From Parashewanella tropica (GTDB lineage Bacteria > Pseudomonadota > Gammaproteobacteria > Enterobacterales > Shewanellaceae), in NCBI RefSeq assembly GCF_004358445.1, contig NZ_CP037951.1, positions 3,607,001 to 3,671,000 of the forward strand: a DNA stretch of 64,000 nt, read 5' to 3'. This document shows positions 47,397 through 56,749 of the stretch, piece after piece; position 1 is the stretch's first letter; each line of letters begins with the position of its first letter. The notes beneath the pieces were generated by a model. It was not told where the DNA came from and ran no database searches. It saw only the letters and a list, made by a program, of their open reading frames with translations. The translations under genes and the position numbers were made by a program.

Positions 47397-49007
47397 TTAA
47401 GTCTTTCCTAAACTCGCAACAAATCCCTTAGCCATTGGCAATCTATCACCTGTAACGTATATACCAGCAACATTCTTAGTCTTTCGTTTAAGATGCATAA
47501 TTGCGGCCCTGAGCTGGTCAAGATTATCACCAACAATCGTGATTTTCGCTTCTCCTTCCTCATCGTTGAGAGACCGATATAAATTTCTGATGGCATCGGT
47601 TACAGAGAACGTCAAACCATATAGTGCCCAATATTGATATCCATTCTTCTTATCCTCCGTCAGCGCAACTTTTTGTTCTCTTAATACTGCAGCTACGGAA
47701 TCCTGATTTTTTTCATCACACAAGATAGTAATATGTAGTTGTTTCGATTCACGCAATGCACGCTTATGCCAACATTTAAAACAATTATTGGTCTTAGGTG
47801 AACTCGTCGGTATCAGGCTATACCTTCCATTTATCTCACGCTTAGTCATTAAGGTATCACCAATTACAACAATTAAATTGTTAGTTGCAAGAACCAGTTT
47901 ATCTTCCACATCCGATAGATTGCTCACTCGAGTCATATATCCGCTAGCAAACAAATCATTCCCATCAATCACTTCTCTGAGTGTAGCTCCATCTAAACTT
48001 TGGGTTACCTTATCTCCCGTGCTCCCTTTTTTCTTTGTCTTCTTCTTTGATCCCCTCAAAACAACAGGTTCATCTTCCGAGCTACTACTCGATAATTGTG
48101 GAGGAAAACTTACAGGCGTAACGGCTTGTGCTTCGGTAGGAACCGCAGCGACTTCAAGCCCTGAACTCTCAACGGTTTTATTCACAGTGCTTGATTCTAA
48201 GCCTTCCTGATTTGGGGCCCCCTCTTCTGGCATAGGAACCCAAACAAAATCACTAAAGGAGTCACTACGGGATAATCTAGAGGCCTCAGGTTCGGGTTCA
48301 GGTTTACACTTAAGAGAGCTCTCTGTAGAGGATACAGCCTGCTGCTCTTTCGAAGTAGATTGAGTATGAGCTTGGCTTAGTAAACTCGAGTTTTGTTCTT
48401 GGAAAGTATGACTGTCACTCGATGCACACAGACTTTGCGAAGATTGAGATTCGTCACTAAAGTGCTCTTCATCCAGCTTAAGCATATCTTCTGGTTTAAT
48501 AGGATCTGTAGCCATTGTAGTGATAGTGAATGTTTGTGAGCGAGCCTGCTCATTCGCTCGTTCTGATTTATCTTTATCGTCAGATGGCTTTGCAGGTGTT
48601 GATTTCGTTCGAGCTTTGGTAGCTTTAAGAGCTTTGATATGAGGAGTAACATCTGATTTTGAATAGAGTCGATAATTGTCGACACTTTTTCGATAAGCCT
48701 CGTCTAACATTTCAGCTTCATTTTTTGAACTACAAGGTTGACTTGAAGCACTATGATATGCCGAAAACTTCACCCCATAAACAGAACCTTTATCGATAAA
48801 GACTCGATAACCCTTTTTATCAACAGACCACCCATGAGCTGATTGCACCTTAACAGGCATAATTAAAGTAGCTCCTCTCTCAGGGTCAATCTCAGCTGGC
48901 AATTTATTAGCAAAGGCAATAAGCTGCTCCTCCGAGAGCATCGAATAACTATGCTGTTGTATAACATGATGAAAAAAGGTCTGAGTAAGTGCTTTTGGTC
49001 CTGCCAT
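47397..49007 (-). CDS. Effector-like protein with C-terminal HAD-like domain, 536 aa
   Basis: Residues about 20-115 resemble the N-terminal module of the neighbours only loosely (ATLIMPVKVQS, YGVKFSAYHS). A Ser/Glu-rich region follows, with SDFVWVPMPEE near residue 252, and a basic patch (RGSKKKTKKKG). The C-terminal 160 residues resemble a HAD-like fold: LIVVIGDTLMTKRE near 385, ITILCDE near 425 and KITIVGDNLDQLRAA near 493. The IGDTLMTKR motif parallels CEDVLMTRN in the 904-aa protein. No export signal is seen. Function unknown. Confidence 0.8.
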   Translation of the reverse strand: MAGPKALTQTFFHHVIQQHSYSMLSEEQLIAFANKLPAEIDPERGATLIMPVKVQSAHGWSVDKKGYRVFIDKGSVYGVKFSAYHSASSQPCSSKNEAEMLDEAYRKSVDNYRLYSKSDVTPHIKALKATKARTKSTPAKPSDDKDKSERANEQARSQTFTITTMATDPIKPEDMLKLDEEHFSDESQSSQSLCASSDSHTFQEQNSSLLSQAHTQSTSKEQQAVSSTESSLKCKPEPEPEASRLSRSDSFSDFVWVPMPEEGAPNQEGLESSTVNKTVESSGLEVAAVPTEAQAVTPVSFPPQLSSSSSEDEPVVLRGSKKKTKKKGSTGDKVTQSLDGATLREVIDGNDLFASGYMTRVSNLSDVEDKLVLATNNLIVVIGDTLMTKREINGRYSLIPTSSPKTNNCFKCWHKRALRESKQLHITILCDEKNQDSVAAVLREQKVALTEDKKNGYQYWALYGLTFSVTDAIRNLYRSLNDEEGEAKITIVGDNLDQLRAAIMHLKRKTKNVAGIYVTGDRLPMAKGFVASLGKT

Positions 49008-49074
49008 ACCTACCTCAAATACGGGCTCTTAAGTAATTTAAGCATCAGCACTTATTCTAAGGGTGTATTTAACA

Positions 49075-49926
49075 TTAATTTAAATTTAGCCCACTACCAA
49101 CCTTAGTTAATATTAAAGTAAAGCTTAACCAATCGGTGATTACTTTAAATTGATATCTCCCTGTCTCAATAATCTGAACTTGATTATCGGCTTCATTGAT
49201 CTCCGCAGTACGCTTTAACTCTACGGTTCCTTGAGGTAATAGCTTTCGGCTCGTTACAGCAATAATGGCTTCCCCATCTTTAGTAAAAAGTTGTAATTGA
49301 TACGTACCTTTAACCAAATGAAACTCAGTAACTAACTCACTGTCATTTAGAGCTTTAAATCCCTTTATCTGTCCTGCAATTCCAAGTTGACTGTGTTCAT
49401 ACCTTCTCTTATTTTCTAATCTGTTTTCTTCAACATACTTGGTGTCAAGTGCTAAATTACGCCGAGTAACTCCTTCGAAAACATTCGCTTGGTGCGCAGC
49501 TCGCAGTTTTAAATTACCACTTTGAAATTGACCACTGCCTGACTCACTGCCACTGTCTCCTGAACTTGGATGTCGAAAAAAAGCCAGTTCAGTTTCGTCA
49601 GCTTCAGCCTCAAACGGCTGTGAACTGGCCAACTGCTTTGACACTTGATAAATACTAAGTTGAGCGTTTAAGGCTTGGCATAGAGGAGCATCTGAATCGA
49701 TGTAATCTTTTAGCGTTAAAGGCTGCGGTCCTGTTCTACGAACGAGGAAAGTAATAGTACGAGATACTCCATCGCCTTCTTCAAAACAAAGGGTCACCTC
49801 TGGCTGCTGAGTAATCGCTTGTTGTAAAGCCTCAAGCTCAGACTCCAGCATCTGAGCAAGAACGTTATGGGTGGGATCCCACTTTAAATGGTCTTGCCCC
49901 AGAGTTGTAGTACTGCCTAAAGACAT
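49075..49926 (-). CDS. Effector-like protein with the shared N-terminal module, 283 aa
   Basis: Residues about 20-100 (VTLCFEEGDG, SRTITFLVRRTG, LNAQLSIYQVSKQL) match the first module of the 904-aa protein. The phrase before YQVS and the Phe-x-Val strand are the same. A Ser/Gly/Glu linker follows (SSGDSGSESGSGQ), then a second beta-rich domain near 185-280 (YQLQLFTKDGEAIIAVTSR). No signal, membrane segment or enzyme motif. It lies 67 bp upstream of the 536-aa gene on the same strand and may share its transcript. Family unknown. Confidence 0.78.
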   Translation of the reverse strand: MSLGSTTTLGQDHLKWDPTHNVLAQMLESELEALQQAITQQPEVTLCFEEGDGVSRTITFLVRRTGPQPLTLKDYIDSDAPLCQALNAQLSIYQVSKQLASSQPFEAEADETELAFFRHPSSGDSGSESGSGQFQSGNLKLRAAHQANVFEGVTRRNLALDTKYVEENRLENKRRYEHSQLGIAGQIKGFKALNDSELVTEFHLVKGTYQLQLFTKDGEAIIAVTSRKLLPQGTVELKRTAEINEADNQVQIIETGRYQFKVITDWLSFTLILTKVGSGLNLN

Positions 49927-50067
49927 AAGCTAACTTAATTATTGATTTACCAAAGTGATAACCAAAATCTAAGATAACATCAAACTAAAACGGGTTTACT
50001 TCAGCTTAAATTCAGCAAAAATCAAGCTTATTATTCAGGTATTTGGCCGAATTTACTCATCTAACTT

Positions 50068-50922
50068 TTATAAAAGATACCCTACAACTAAAGCTATAAA
50101 CATGGCTAAACCAGCCCAATTATTATTAAGAAAAGCTTTGAAACAGTTTTGGCGATCACGATCTTTAATTAAATATTGCTGATAAACGCCAAAACCAATA
50201 AATGCCAGTAGACCTAGAAGGTAAACGTCCATTTGTCCGTGCTGGTGACCAGCCATGGCAAACCCAAATAAAGCGAATACTTGTAAAACACCTATGATGA
50301 ATTTATCCCAATCGCCAAATAATATCGCGGTCGATTTAACCCCTATCTTCAGATCATCATCTCGATCTACCATGGCATACATGGTGTCGTAAGCCACAAT
50401 CCAGCACCAGTTACCAAAGAACAGCCACCAAGCTTGTGCAGGTAGCTCACCATTAACAGCGGCATACGCCATTGGGATTGACCAACTGAACACTATCCCT
50501 AAAAACAGTTGCGGTAAATTAGTGACGCGTTTTAAAAATGGGTAAATCACAGTCAGAATGATACCCACCACAGCAAGTTTGAGTACCAATGTATTTAAAA
50601 AAAGCACCAAACCAAATGCCAATAAGGCCAACATTCCGAAGAGCCCTAACGCTTCTTTTGAGGTCAACTCGCCACTTGCAAGAGGACGGTTCTGAGTGCG
50701 CTTGACCTTGCCATCGACTTTTCTATCAGCGTAATCATTAATCACGCAGCCACAAGCTCGCATGATAAATACACCAAGAGTAAAGATGACGATTAGAGAG
50801 AAATCAGGAACTCCACCAGCAGCAAAAAACAGAGCCATTAAACACGGCCACAGCAATAACAGAGAGCCAATTGGCTTATCCATCCGCATTAGACGCCAAT
50901 AGGCTGAGAGTTTTTGTTTCAT
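50068..50922 (-). CDS. ubiA: 4-hydroxybenzoate polyprenyltransferase
   Basis: 284 aa, about eight membrane helices. The two Asp-rich motifs are [20 protein letters not shown] (NDxxDxxxD) near residue 72 and [20 protein letters not shown] near 185. It attaches the polyprenyl tail to 4-hydroxybenzoate in the inner membrane, the step before UbiD. Standard length. It follows uvrD by 75 bp on the same strand. Confidence 0.96.
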   Translation of the reverse strand: MKQKLSAYWRLMRMDKPIGSLLLLWPCLMALFFAAGGVPDFSLIVIFTLGVFIMRACGCVINDYADRKVDGKVKRTQNRPLASGELTSKEALGLFGMLALLAFGLVLFLNTLVLKLAVVGIILTVIYPFLKRVTNLPQLFLGIVFSWSIPMAYAAVNGELPAQAWWLFFGNWCWIVAYDTMYAMVDRDDDLKIGVKSTAILFGDWDKFIIGVLQVFALFGFAMAGHQHGQMDVYLLGLLAFIGFGVYQQYLIKDRDRQNCFKAFLNNNWAGLAMFIALVVGYLL

Positions 50923-50997
50923 TACAGTCCTTCAAAGTCTATTTACAAAAACGCCATGCATTACAAGAGAGCAATAGCGCGATAAAACAACCGACCG

Positions 50998-53241
50998 TTA
51001 CAATCCTTCTAATTTGGCTATCATTACTTTTAGTTTCTTTACGCCATAATCGTCAAAATTGACTCTAACACAAGCTTGTTCGCCCATGCCTTCAAGCTCT
51101 AACACCTTACCTTCACCGAACTTTTTATGCCGAACACGCTGTCCCTCGCTTAAACCGCTTTCATGGTTTTGGGTAAAGCTTGGCTTCGGAGCTTGAGTTT
51201 TTTGATTGCGTTGTGATGAACTAAAACCTGAATTGTAACCCGAACTAAAACCAGAACTGAAACCAGAGCTAAACGATGGTTTAGGTTGAGTCACCTTAGT
51301 TTTCATGCGGATCTCATCCACGTATTGCTGAGGAATTTCTTTAATGAAACGCGAAGGACGGCTGTAATCTTCACGACCATAAATTCGGCGAGATTCAGCA
51401 TGGGTAATGGTGAGTTTTTGCATCGCTCGCGTCATGCCTACATAACACAAACGACGCTCTTCATCTAAGCGGTCACCTTCTTCCAATGCCATCTTGCTTG
51501 GGAATAGCCCTTCCTCAACCCCAGCCATGAATACTTGTGGAAACTCCAAGCCTTTGGCTGAATGAAGCGTCATCAACTGCACCGCATCAGTAAAGGCATC
51601 GGCTTGCCCTTCACCCGCTTCGAGTGCCGCATGGGATAAAAAGCCGTTCAGCTCACCCATATCCTCTAAATCTTCTGGCAACTCAAAAGTTTTCGCCGCC
51701 GTCACTAATTCTTCTAAGTTATCAATTCTGGCTTGGGCTTTTTCGCCTTTTTCTGCTTGATACATGGTTTTCAAACCAGAATCTTGGATCACGGTATCCG
51801 TCATTCGATATAAAGGCATATCCATGGTTTGTTGTTGTAATTCAACAATTAAGTCCATAAAACCACGAACCGCATTAGAGGCGCGAGCTGCGAGCATTTT
51901 CTCGTCTAGCACTTTTATGCTGGCTTGCCATAGCGTCATTTGTTCTTGCCTTGCGGTAGAACGTAAAATATCAAGGGTACGATCACCGATCCCACGGGTA
52001 GGCGTGTTCACAATACGCTCAAAAGCGGCATCATCGTCTTTGTTCGCCATCAAGCGTAAATAGCTCATGGCATCTTTAATTTCTTGGCGCTCGAAGAAGC
52101 GTAAACCGCCATAAATACGATACGCTAAGCCTTTGTGCAATAAGGCTTCTTCAAGCACCCGTGATTGAGCATTAGAACGATACAAAATGGCACAATCCGC
52201 TAAACTGCCACCGTTATCTTGCCAGTCAGCAATGCGGCTAACGATATAACGAGCTTCATCCATTTCATTAAAAGCACAGTAAAGGGCAATTTTTTCGCCT
52301 TCAACATCTTCTGTCCATAAGCTTTTACCTAAACGTTCACTGTTATTGGCAATCAATTCATTTGATGCGTTAAGAATGTTGCCTGATGAACGATAATTTT
52401 GCTCAAGACGAATGGTTTCGGCGCCATTAAAGTCATTTAAAAAACGGTGTAGGTTTTCAACTTGTGCGCCGCGCCAACCGTAAATCGACTGATCGTCATC
52501 ACCAACGATCATCACATTGGCATTGTTGCCAGCAAGCACTCGGATCCAAGCGTACTGGATGGCGTTAGTATCTTGGAATTCGTCCACTAAAATATGCTTA
52601 AATCGGTCTTGGTAATGAGCAAGAATATGAGGTTTATTGAGCCACAGTTCATGGGCTCTTAATAAGATCTCTGCAAAGTCGACCAAGCCAGCACGGTCAC
52701 AAGATTCTTGATAAACCTCGTAGATTTTCTTCAGGTTTTGCTCAATCGGAAAAATGGTATTTTCAATGTCCTTTGGGCGCAGACCTTGGTCTTTTTTACC
52801 ATTGATGTAACCTTGAGCTTGGCGAGGCGGATATTGTTTTTCATCTAGATTCAGACTTTTTAAAATACGCTTAAGCAAACGCAGCTGATCGTCAGAATCT
52901 AAAATTTGGAAGCTTTGCGGTAAATTGGCATCTTGATAATGGGTGCGAAGCAAACGATGGGCGAGACCGTGAAAGGTGCCAATCCACATACGGCTCATAT
53001 TGGTACCCACGACATGCTCAACACGCTCACGCATTTCAGCGGCGGCTTTATTGGTAAACGTTACAGCCAAAATCGAATACGGGCTTTGCCCAAGCTGTTG
53101 CATCAACCATGCAATACGATGAGTCAGTACTCGAGTTTTACCACTGCCAGCTCCCGCTAACACCAACATATTAGATAAAGGTGCAGACACTGCTTGCGCT
53201 TGTTTATCGTTGAGACCGTTTAATAAAGAAGATGGATCCAT
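50998..53241 (-). CDS. uvrD: DNA helicase II (UvrD)
   Basis: 747 aa. Superfamily 1A motifs: AGAGSGKTRVL, DEFQDTN, VGDDDQSIYGWRGA, EQNYRSSGNIL, MTLHSAKGLEFPQVFMAG and CYVGMTRAMQ. The C-terminus carries a short Ser/Gly/Phe repeat (SSGFSSGFSSGYNSGFSS), a flexible linker before the Tudor-like RNA-polymerase contact domain (GQRVRHKKFGEGKVLELEG). It acts in mismatch and nucleotide-excision repair. Slightly longer than E. coli UvrD. Confidence 0.96.
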   Translation of the reverse strand: MDPSSLLNGLNDKQAQAVSAPLSNMLVLAGAGSGKTRVLTHRIAWLMQQLGQSPYSILAVTFTNKAAAEMRERVEHVVGTNMSRMWIGTFHGLAHRLLRTHYQDANLPQSFQILDSDDQLRLLKRILKSLNLDEKQYPPRQAQGYINGKKDQGLRPKDIENTIFPIEQNLKKIYEVYQESCDRAGLVDFAEILLRAHELWLNKPHILAHYQDRFKHILVDEFQDTNAIQYAWIRVLAGNNANVMIVGDDDQSIYGWRGAQVENLHRFLNDFNGAETIRLEQNYRSSGNILNASNELIANNSERLGKSLWTEDVEGEKIALYCAFNEMDEARYIVSRIADWQDNGGSLADCAILYRSNAQSRVLEEALLHKGLAYRIYGGLRFFERQEIKDAMSYLRLMANKDDDAAFERIVNTPTRGIGDRTLDILRSTARQEQMTLWQASIKVLDEKMLAARASNAVRGFMDLIVELQQQTMDMPLYRMTDTVIQDSGLKTMYQAEKGEKAQARIDNLEELVTAAKTFELPEDLEDMGELNGFLSHAALEAGEGQADAFTDAVQLMTLHSAKGLEFPQVFMAGVEEGLFPSKMALEEGDRLDEERRLCYVGMTRAMQKLTITHAESRRIYGREDYSRPSRFIKEIPQQYVDEIRMKTKVTQPKPSFSSGFSSGFSSGYNSGFSSSQRNQKTQAPKPSFTQNHESGLSEGQRVRHKKFGEGKVLELEGMGEQACVRVNFDDYGVKKLKVMIAKLEGL

Positions 53242-53303
53242 GCTCGCCTCCCAAAATCAGAGAGGCGATTGTATCAAAGAACCATGAGAGTTGTCTTTGT
53301 GAA

Positions 53304-53330
53304 GGAAAAAACGCCAGTAATCACTGGCGC
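53304..53330 (-). terminator. Rho-independent terminator
   Basis: On the minus strand CGCCAGT, a 4-base loop, ACTGGCG and then TTTTTT, about 21 bp after the stop of the gene at 53351 and before uvrD. Confidence 0.88.
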
Positions 53331-53350
53331 TTATAATAGAAGGGAGTTAA

Positions 53351-53830
53351 TTAGCCGCGTTGTCCCATAAAGGGGCGTTGACCACCAGCCGCAGCGGCTT
53401 TTTTGGGTTTTGACGTCACATTATTATTGAGATTATAAAGCTTTAAATCCCATTCTTCTGCTGCTTCTATGAGTTCACCCACAGAGTCTTTAATGAATCC
53501 TTTTGGCTTTCCAGAAATGATAATATTGCGATAAACAGTGACATTCTTACACTCAGGTAAAATGCCAATACCGTAACCGCCACGGAAAGGTTCGATAGCA
53601 CGTTCGCCAAAAGCGAGCATAAACTCTTCAGGTACATTTTCAGGAATCGTGTTATTGGTGGTGACCGATAAACGAAGACTCATTTCTTGATGGTCTCGGT
53701 ACGCTGATAGGGATAGTACAATCTTACGACCCTCTTCTTCACGCGATAACTCACAGGTCAATACATTGTCATCACCAAAGGTGATACCCTCAATACCTAA
53801 CTCAGAAAACGCTTCTTCAAAAATATCCAT
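53351..53830 (-). CDS. Small protein resembling a CesT-type secretion chaperone
   Basis: 159 aa, acidic, no signal peptide. The body (MDIFEEAFSELGIEGITFGDDNVLTCELSR... EPFRGGYGIGILPECKNVTVYRNI... LIEAAEEWDLKL) has the helix-strand-strand-strand-helix-strand-strand-helix order of class I type III chaperones. It ends with a basic tail (TSKPKKAAAAGGQRP). No type III apparatus gene is in the window. It could be a stand-alone member of that fold. The match is by pattern only. Own terminator. Confidence 0.65.
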   Translation of the reverse strand: MDIFEEAFSELGIEGITFGDDNVLTCELSREEEGRKIVLSLSAYRDHQEMSLRLSVTTNNTIPENVPEEFMLAFGERAIEPFRGGYGIGILPECKNVTVYRNIIISGKPKGFIKDSVGELIEAAEEWDLKLYNLNNNVTSKPKKAAAAGGQRPFMGQRG

Positions 53831-53940
53831 TGGTTCACCGTAATTGCCTAATTATTTGAAAACAGACACGCTAACTTCAAGCCTAGTCAAGCTACTTGAA
53901 AACGCAAAATGAAAGGGCTTATGAAATACAATATGCCCTA

Positions 53941-54107
53941 GGGGCTGTTTATCTTTCTAGATGATTTACGCTGTCTTCGATGCTTTTGAGCGCTTCCTGT
54001 TCTGCGTTGTGATCAATTTACTTAGAATGCTAAGCTTCATTGCTCACGTCTTGAACAGAAAAGCGCTCATATAGCACAAAATTTCATCCTGAAAGATAAA
54101 CAGCCCC
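53941..54107. mobile_element. 167-bp MITE with 17-bp perfect terminal inverted repeats
   Basis: GGGGCTGTTTATCTTTC at 53941-53957 and its exact complement at 54091-54107, with weaker complementarity for about ten more bases. TA flanks each side (CTAG left, CTAA right), as expected for IS630-like (TA) or IS5-like (YTAR) transposition. There is no open frame, so it is non-autonomous. The same arms occur at 20335-20385. It lies between the CesT-like gene and the slipin operon. Confidence 0.8.
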
Positions 54108-54190
54108 TAATATATTTTGCGCTGACATTGTTACGATTCGCAACATTTGAAGATGAAATTTGCTTAATGTTTCACCTTCAAATTGCACCG

Positions 54191-55120
54191 TTATTTTTTC
54201 TGTAAATCAATGTGCGTTAGCCATTGCTCAAAGTCCATTATGTTTCCTGGCAATATCACTCGGTTACCTTCTTGGCTTAACGCCGCAAACTGCCTGAAGT
54301 ATTGCTCCCCTAGTTGCATCCGCAATGCATTTTGTCCACCCGGAGCAGAGATCACTTCAGCAAGGCGTTCTATCGACTCTGCGGTTGCTTTCGATAAGGT
54401 TAAAATTTCTTCAGCTTTACCTTCGGCTTCATTGATCCGTTTTTGCATTTCACCTTCTGAACGATTGATCATTTCCGTTTTGATCCCTTCAGAGCGATTA
54501 ATTCGACTTTGCTTGTCACCTTCACTTTTCGCTAACACGGCTCGGCGTTCACGCTCGGCATTAACTTGCATTTCCATGGCGTTTTTAACAGTGTCAGGTG
54601 GTGTGATGTTTTTGATTTCATAGCGGTGTACTCGAATCCCCCACAATGCGCCGGCTTGATCCAATACTTCGACCACTTTTGCCGAAATCACGTCACGTTC
54701 TTCAAAGGTTCTATCTAAATCCAACGTACCTATCACTGAGCGGGTGGTGGTTTGCGCGAGCTGAATGGCCGCATAGCGATAATCGGTGATCCCGTAGCTG
54801 GCTTTAACTGGATCAATAACAGACATATAAATCACGCCGTCGACTTCGACTTTAACTTCATCACAAGAAAAACACTCTTGTGGTGGTACGTTGATGGTTT
54901 CTTCTTTTAAGTCGTGAATGTAAGCCACTTTATCCACAAATGGGATCAAAGCATGAAAACCCGCATCTAACGTACAATGGTATTTTCCAAGCCTTTCTAC
55001 AACATAAGCAGACTTGGTCGGTACTAAACGGATAGATTGAAATAACTTGAGGATGAACATCAAAAACAGCAGTCCCCAAATCACCATGATGATGAAATCT
55101 TGATTCACTTCAAAGTTCAT
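54191..55120 (-). CDS. Slipin/SPFH-domain membrane protein (QmcA-like), second copy
   Basis: 309 aa. N-terminal membrane helix (IIMVIWGLLFLMFILKLF), then the SPFH/Band 7 domain (VVERLGKYHCTLDAGFHALIPFVDKVAYIHDL; LAQTTTRSVIGTLDLD), and a Glu/Arg-rich coiled coil (residues 185-245). The protein should form membrane-bound oligomeric cages or scaffolds. The ATG overlaps the previous stop by one base (TAATG), so it is coupled to its paralogue. The substrate or partner is unknown; NfeD-type proteins usually work with slipins. Confidence 0.9.
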   Translation of the reverse strand: MNFEVNQDFIIMVIWGLLFLMFILKLFQSIRLVPTKSAYVVERLGKYHCTLDAGFHALIPFVDKVAYIHDLKEETINVPPQECFSCDEVKVEVDGVIYMSVIDPVKASYGITDYRYAAIQLAQTTTRSVIGTLDLDRTFEERDVISAKVVEVLDQAGALWGIRVHRYEIKNITPPDTVKNAMEMQVNAERERRAVLAKSEGDKQSRINRSEGIKTEMINRSEGEMQKRINEAEGKAEEILTLSKATAESIERLAEVISAPGGQNALRMQLGEQYFRQFAALSQEGNRVILPGNIMDFEQWLTHIDLQKK

Positions 55121-56043
55121 TACCCTTGTCCTCCCTGCTTATTCATGGTGGCACTCACTTGATCCATCCCTTGGAAAAAACCTTCAACTTTAGCGATTTC
55201 AGTGGGGATCACTGACACTTGGGTATTATCTAAAATATCACCCACTTGCTTAATAAATTGCTCTTTTAGCAGCATGTTCATGGCATCGTTACCGCCGTTT
55301 TTTGACAAGGCTTCTGATACTTTCGCCATACCTTCAGCTTTAGCTTTGGCGACAATGGCAATTTCTTGCCCTGTACCGATGGCTTCATTGATGCGCTTTT
55401 GTTTTTCACCTTCTGATAAATTGATGGCTTCTTGGCGCTCACCTTCTGATAAATTAATGGTGGCGGCTTTTTCTGCATTGGCTAAGGTAATTTCAGCACG
55501 CTTTTGACGTTCGGCTTCCATTTGCTTCTCAAGGGTATGGATCACGTGATAAGACGGAGAGATATTGCGAATTTCATAACGCAGGACTTTAATGCCCCAA
55601 GGCTCAGACGCTACATCGATTTCTCTCACAATGGATTCATTCAATTTCTCTCGCTCAGCAAAGGTTTCACTTAGCGTGAGTTTACCAATCTCCGATCTCA
55701 TGGTGGTTTGTGCAAGATTCACCGCCGCTCGACGATAATCTTCAATCCCATAACTGGCAAGACGACCATCCATGACTTTTAGATACACCAAACCATCCAC
55801 TTCTAATTGGGTATTGTCTTTAGAAATACAGCTTTGGGTAGGAACGTCCAGCACTTGTTCACGGGTATCGTGACGATAGGCGGCACGGTCTAAAAATGGA
55901 ATAAGGAAGTGAAACCCCGGTTGCAATACAGTGCGGAACTTACCTAATCGCTCGATCACAACGACCTCGCGCATCGGTACCACCAGCATCAATTTGAATA
56001 AAATAAACAGCAGCACTAATACTGCTATCGTAAACGTCAGCAT
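55120..56043 (-). CDS. qmcA: Slipin/SPFH-domain membrane protein (QmcA-like), first copy
   Basis: 307 aa. Same plan as the next gene: N-terminal helix (FTIAVLVLLFILFKLMLV), SPFH domain (VVIERLGKFRTVLQPGFHFLIPFLDRAAYRHD; LAQTTMRSEIGKLTLSE) and a coiled coil with INLSEGERQ repeats. The pair probably arose by duplication and may form hetero-oligomers. The gene follows the NfeD gene by 18 bp. E. coli QmcA-YbbK and NfeD-like YbbK/YbbL pairs show the same arrangement. Confidence 0.9.
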   Translation of the reverse strand: MLTFTIAVLVLLFILFKLMLVVPMREVVVIERLGKFRTVLQPGFHFLIPFLDRAAYRHDTREQVLDVPTQSCISKDNTQLEVDGLVYLKVMDGRLASYGIEDYRRAAVNLAQTTMRSEIGKLTLSETFAEREKLNESIVREIDVASEPWGIKVLRYEIRNISPSYHVIHTLEKQMEAERQKRAEITLANAEKAATINLSEGERQEAINLSEGEKQKRINEAIGTGQEIAIVAKAKAEGMAKVSEALSKNGGNDAMNMLLKEQFIKQVGDILDNTQVSVIPTEIAKVEGFFQGMDQVSATMNKQGGQG

Positions 56044-56061
56044 AATTAATTCCTTTTTTAC

Positions 56062-56529
56062 TTATGAATCTTGTTGTTCACTATCAAGTTCGACAACAAA
56101 AGCGATGTTTTGTTGGCAAATGATTTTGACTTGCTCACCGACAGCAATTTCACTGCCATCGGCCACGGCTGGCCAATCTGAGCCATTAAATCGAATTCGT
56201 CCTTGTTGTTCCCCTGGACCAATCGTTTCTTTTACGGTAGCGATTTGCCCATAAACATCAATGCCTTCATCCGTGTTGTCCACATGGGTATCGCCCCCAA
56301 TCATTTTTTGGGTAAGCCCTCGAAACAGTAAAAGCAACACGATTGAGGTAATAAACCACAAGGTTAAACTTTGGTTGAGCCCTTCTACCACCCCACCCCA
56401 CAACATGCTGGAGACCACCAAACAAGCAACCCCCAATAAGATCACAATGCCGCCGGGTAGGATGATTTCAGCAAGGATCAAAAACAACCCAATCAACGCC
56501 CATATTACGATGGGATCAGTTAAAGACAT
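56062..56529 (-). CDS. NfeD-like membrane protein
   Basis: 155 aa from ATG 56529, which has AAGGA seven bases upstream; the frame is open 19 codons further, but that part is not protein-like. Three or four membrane helices (IVIWALIGLFLILAEII, GGIVILLGVACLVVSSML, SLTLWFITSIVLLLLF) precede a C-terminal OB-fold (GRIRFNGSDWPAVADG and VELDSEQQDS). NfeD proteins pair with slipins, as here. It heads the three-gene operon. Confidence 0.92.
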   Translation of the reverse strand: MSLTDPIVIWALIGLFLILAEIILPGGIVILLGVACLVVSSMLWGGVVEGLNQSLTLWFITSIVLLLLFRGLTQKMIGGDTHVDNTDEGIDVYGQIATVKETIGPGEQQGRIRFNGSDWPAVADGSEIAVGEQVKIICQQNIAFVVELDSEQQDS

Positions 56530-56749
56530 AATACATCCTTGAAATATCGGTGAAACAATAACCCTAATATACGCATGGGGTTTCATTCTGTCGACATATT
56601 ATGTCAATTTAATGAAAACTTTTTAAACAAACTTACGAGTTATTACTCAGTCATACTGTTTATATTTGAGAAAAACAATAAATTTTCACATTGATAATTT
56701 ATGGCGTAATAATTATACTGCCAGCAATTGTTCAATGGTGGACCCTATA

